A stretch of 14,661 nucleotides of DNA from Cytophagales bacterium (GTDB taxonomy: Bacteria; Bacteroidota; Bacteroidia; Cytophagales; ES-bin-26). The position numbers were made by a program, and so were the translations under genes. Below are positions 14,531-14,661 of this stretch, one piece after another. The notes beneath the pieces were generated by a model, which was not told the DNA's origin, did no database searches, and was given only the letters and a program-made list of their open reading frames with translations. Position 1 is the stretch's first letter, and each line of letters starts with the position of its first letter. Location: positions 1-14,661 of the forward strand of contig JACMKY010000371.1 in assembly GCA_014379925.1 (NCBI GenBank). Reading direction: 5' to 3'.

Positions 14531-14548
14531 TCCAACCCCGTCAACCCT
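14531..14548 (-). repeat. dispersed 18-bp intergenic motif, copy 2 (inverted)
   Basis: On the minus strand this reads AGGGTTGACGGGGTTGGA, identical to 2179-2196 at 17 of 18 positions. It lies in the 135-bp gap after trpB. That gap shows no terminator hairpin with a T-run and no promoter match. Confidence 0.5.
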
Positions 14549-14580
14549 ACCAATGCCAACCTTGGTAACCCTTCCATCTT

Positions 14581-14661
14581 ATGAAAACAACCCGACTTGT
14601 TCTTTTCTTCTTACTGGGGGCGGTAGCCACCGGTTTTGTGCTGCTGAAAAGAAACGAAACC
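14581..14661 (+). CDS. start of a small membrane-anchored or secreted protein, 3' truncated by window
   Basis: An open frame from ATG at 14581 runs 27 codons to the window edge. It begins MKTTRLVLFFLLGAVATGFV, then LLKRNET: a short basic start, a hydrophobic stretch of roughly 17 residues, then charged residues. This is a signal anchor or signal peptide. It is 135 nt after trpB on the same strand, in the place where trpA would often be. The family cannot be named from so little, and the frame could still close soon after the edge. Confidence 0.5.
   Translation, partial: MKTTRLVLFFLLGAVATGFVLLKRNET

Overview
This GC-rich window most likely comes from a member of the Bacteroidota. Three things point there. 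Two intergenic sites match the phylum's primary-sigma promoter (TTTG, 19-20 nt, TAnnTTTG). The start sites lack strong Shine-Dalgarno sequences, apart from an AAGGA before the ferredoxin gene. The ferredoxin, acyl-CoA reductase and Trp proteins resemble Bacteroidota forms. A saprospirian or cytophagian is possible, but the sequence does not settle the class.

Left part (1-6968): the 3' part of a Uma2-family gene is followed by gltD, the small subunit of glutamate synthase. A convergent gap with a 13-bp inverted repeat separates gltD from a minus-strand 2[4Fe-4S] ferredoxin. The ferredoxin diverges from a LuxC-type acyl-CoA reductase. Next come a seven-helix membrane protein with a C-terminal patatin lipase domain and a small minus-strand predicted lipoprotein.

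Right part (7011-14661): a tryptophan biosynthesis operon in the order leader peptide, trpE, trpG, tandem-GNAT acetyltransferase, trpD, trpC, trpF, trpB. The front end carries a complete-looking attenuator. It has a promoter, a 27-codon leader ORF with three consecutive Trp codons, a candidate antiterminator strand lying inside the last codons of that ORF, and a 10-bp terminator hairpin followed by nine T. The enzymes cover chorismate to indole-glycerol phosphate plus the beta subunit of tryptophan synthase. trpA is not in the window; a short membrane-anchored ORF begins after trpB and runs off the end.

The gaps between genes hold short repeats: GTTGC-NNN-GCAAC palindromes, TGA-containing heptamer arrays next to start or stop codons, and an AGGGTTGAYGGGGTTGGA motif in two opposite copies. 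No tRNA, rRNA, CRISPR array, transposase or phage gene was seen. No gene-free stretch exceeds about 260 bases. The strongest items for follow-up are the trp attenuator and the double acetyltransferase embedded between trpG and trpD.
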